A stretch of 64,000 nt of DNA from Pipra filicauda (Eukaryota > Chordata > Aves > Passeriformes > Pipridae), in NCBI RefSeq assembly GCF_003945595.2, contig NW_024103441.1, positions 1,054,001 to 1,118,000 on the forward strand. The letters are read 5' to 3'. Of the stretch, positions 61,765-64,000 are shown piece by piece. The notes beneath the pieces were generated by a model. It saw only the letters and a program-made list of their open reading frames with translations, was not told where the DNA came from and searched no databases. The translations under genes and the position numbers were made by a program. Each line of letters starts with the position of its first letter. Position 1 is the stretch's first letter.

Positions 61765-62105
61765 ATCAGCCCCGGTGAGGTACAGAAAGTTTGGGAAGTG
61801 TGGGGCGGGCACGGTGTCCCGGCTGGGTGGGAGGTGCCCTGTGCCCTTGGCGAGCCCTGGGAGCGCGGGCAGGGCACGGGGGGCACCCGGGCAGCAGAGC
61901 CCCCAGCCCTGGGAGCTTGGCAGTGCAGTCCTTTTCCTTCGCTGCAGCCGGGAGGTTTCCCCGTGCCCGGTCCCCTTTGCCTCCCCTCTGGCTCCCTCCG
62001 TGGCCCCCGCTCCCCGTCCCCGGCGGCCGCCCCGCGCAGCCCGCGCCGCTCCCTACCTGCTCCGGCGGGGAAGTGGTGCCGCGCAGCCGGGCGGTGGCCA
62101 TTCAG
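61765..62105. promoter_or_regulatory. Orphan CpG-island-like patch
   Basis: About 340 bases of GC-rich DNA with dense CpGs, strongest at 61960-62100, lie 20 kb from the DENND1A promoter and between AT-rich flanks. On the minus strand a short frame from an ATG at 62101 reads 15 codons to a donor-like GCAG|GTAGGG (exon end 62057) in phase 0, so an unrecognised first exon is possible, though the Kozak context is poor. It could equally be an enhancer-associated orphan island for LHX2. Confidence 0.4.
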
Positions 62106-62109
62106 GTAG

Positions 62110-62640
62110 TCCAGAGCAGGGCTCCGAGTGACAAAATATTGACTGCATTTGGTATTCACTTATGGAGGATGACGTTAGTGCCACAAAAATCCCTGTGATG
62201 TACAGGGAATAGTTAATTAATTAAAGGACCTGCTAATTGCTACTTGAGGTACTGTGCGGAGCTGATGAAGAGTGCTTGGTACGAGGTTAGGTTCTCAGTT
62301 TGGAGTGAACATTTTCATTTAAAAGATTTCTTTAAAGTACATCCTAATTTTTTTAATGTTTTTTCAGGTTACTGTATCTAGTTCAGACTCAAGTGTTCAA
62401 TTGAGCTTCAATTAATTATAATATATAGTCGGGGTTCTTTAGCTGGGATAGATTGATGGAGAAGCTTTGTTTCATTTGGTGCAGGTGGCACTGTTTAATA
62501 AGCACAGGAGAGAGTGAATAATGTAGTGTTTGCAAAGAGAAATAAATGCAAAATAGAGAGGTGCAATTAGATCAGCTCAGAGAAATAAAGGATAAATATT
62601 AAATGGTCAGATATCTCACAAATATCAAATAAAATAGTAA
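62110..62640. promoter_or_regulatory. Candidate enhancer block beside the orphan CpG patch
   Basis: Motifs include TGACGT at 62170-62175 (CRE/ATF), TTAATTAATTAA at 62213-62224, CTAATTG at about 62233, CAATTAATTA at 62409-62418 and the E-box CAGGTG at 62482-62487. Sequence is AT-rich and repeat-free. The pairing of a CpG patch with a homeodomain-rich block repeats the pattern at 55.4-56.0 kb. Confidence 0.35.
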
Positions 62641-62649
62641 TAAGTATCT

Positions 62650-63600
62650 CATTGAAAACTGCCATTTTAATTTATGAATATCTAACAGCACTGCTTTAAA
62701 ATAAATCTAGTGAGCAAGTCTTCTGCCTTCGTTAGGCAGGCACGTTTCAGTGGCTGGAAAATACCCCACTGCTAATTTTCAAACTGACCACATTATTTTT
62801 CTGATACTGAAGTATAAATAAGATTCTAAATTTAAAATATAAACACAAGGACTTCAAAAATTAATTTCTAAATTGTGTTATAAAATACATTAACCTTCGG
62901 CATTCTTTTCTTTAATTGGAGCTGTGTTGTGTTGGAGAAAAATTACCCCATGGAAAATTAATCTGGGAAAACTTGGAAATCATTATCAATAAGGTACCAG
63001 CCAATGAGAGGCTTCTCTGCATGCACCAAAGATAAAATAAAGTTGCAGAAGACTGCTGAAAAGGACAACCACATTGTAGATGAAAAAAGTAAAAAAGCCC
63101 ATGAAAATGAAGATCTTCTAATTGTACACAAAAAACCCAAAACAAGTGTAAACTCCTGAAAATAACAAATAAAGGGGAAAAAAGGAGGAATGTTATTTGA
63201 CTTAAAAAAAAAAATAAAAAGAGGAGCTGGGTATCTGGTAGCTAAGAGGATAGTCCTGTAAGCTACTTAACAAAAGAATGTGAATGTATCAGACATTTCA
63301 GCAACACTTCTGCATCTAAAAATTTCAGCTGTAGACAGATTTTCCACAGACGAGTCCCCCCTACTGCTAACCTCTTAAATATACCTATAAAATACAAAAT
63401 GTTCCCAATCACCTCCAATAAAGGAAGCTTCCTAACGTTAAATGCATCGAATATTTGTGTTAGAAATCTGAAGTGCTTTCTGATGTGGTTAAATTCACAA
63501 AGAAATGTGGTTATAGAACAGAAAAGGAATGTATTGAGCACATCACCCTGAATATTTGCAGATGGATCCGGGGCTGGGGGAGTTTACTTATAAAATATGG
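62650..63600. other. Intergenic AT-rich sequence without recognised gene
   Basis: AT-rich DNA with an A-rich run at 63205-63221. No gene or repeat family was recognised. Confidence 0.55.
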
Positions 63601-63639
63601 AGTTAATCATATTCTCCGGCTCTGACTATTCAGAGGAGG

Positions 63640-63920
63640 CAATGCCATTGGAGCCTTTCCTCCCCAAACCTTGGGTTTGTTGTGGAGCCGTGTTTACCAA
63701 ATCCCCGGGACACCCAATCAGGGCGGGCCGGCAGCCCTCGCCCATTGGTGGATGTGCAACTTGTAAAAGGTTTATGGGCAGTGTTTGCTGGGGCTGCAGG
63801 AGGGTGCCCTGCTGGCAGCACCGAGCTGGGGCTGCAGGGAGGGGGCACGGGGCAGCCTCAGCCGGCTGCCTCACCCACGCTGCTCGTGGCCGTTTGGGCA
63901 AACGCTTTGTACCACAAGGA
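63640..63920. promoter_or_regulatory. Promoter-like cluster of CCAAT boxes
   Basis: Three CCAAT boxes lie within about 100 bases: ATTGG (minus) at 63647-63651, CCAATCA at 63714-63720 and ATTGG (minus) at 63744-63748. A GGGCGGG Sp1-type box at 63721-63727 and a TGTTTAC forkhead-type site at 63691-63697 are also present. The downstream stretch is GC-rich. It looks like a promoter or strong enhancer facing the expected LHX2 side, but no first exon could be identified. Confidence 0.4.
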
Positions 63921-64000
63921 ATACCTTCCCCAGCTTGGCTAAAAAAAGATATTTTAAAAAATCTGTCCCTCTACGTGAAAAACGTGTTCCTACAAAGGAC

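Overview
The window reads as vertebrate, most likely avian, nuclear DNA. Almost all of it is non-coding. There is one spliced gene with a CpG-island promoter and introns of several to tens of kilobases. The only recognisable transposons are old CR1-type and L2-type LINE pieces at low density, with no Alu/B1-like SINEs or L1. The bird assignment is inferred from the CR1 dominance, the low repeat load and the compact first intron; a crocodilian or turtle is the main alternative.

The one gene I can support is DENND1A (connecdenn 1, a DENN-domain exchange factor for Rab35), on the minus strand. Its first coding exon (ATG at 41147, peptide MGSRIK with the Lys codon split) lies in a CpG island at about 40.62-41.96 kb. 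Its second exon (acceptor side at 35173, reading QNPETTFEVY...) lies about 6 kb downstream. The splice phases of the two exons fit exactly. No third exon was found, so the rest of the window down to base 1 is intron 2 (over 35 kb) and the gene continues off the left edge. A ZNF143-like motif sits about 135 bp upstream of the ATG.

Layout: 1-35.1 kb is DENND1A intron 2, with several AT-rich, homeodomain/SOX/POU-motif-rich blocks that look like enhancers, a double hairpin at 2.8 kb, a 23-bp perfect palindrome at 15.4 kb and an outward-facing pair of CR1 3' ends at 32.05-32.71 kb. 35.2-41.1 kb is intron 1. 40.6-41.9 kb is the CpG island, with a 65/66-bp minisatellite on its upstream shoulder. 41.9-64 kb is about 22 kb without a recognisable gene. 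It holds a CR1 ORF2 piece (45.7-46.2 kb), an ancient CR1/L3-like piece (50.5-51.3 kb), an L2-like piece (53.0-53.4 kb) and, from 55.4 kb on, alternating GC-rich patches and AT-rich enhancer-like blocks.

From established human synteny (9q33.3), the gene upstream of and divergent from DENND1A is LHX2, a LIM-homeodomain developmental regulator. The right-hand part of the window and perhaps the DENND1A introns would then be LHX2 regulatory territory. LHX2 itself is not visible here, and conservation could not be tested without alignment. No new protein system, CRISPR, tRNA, rRNA or recognisable miRNA was found.
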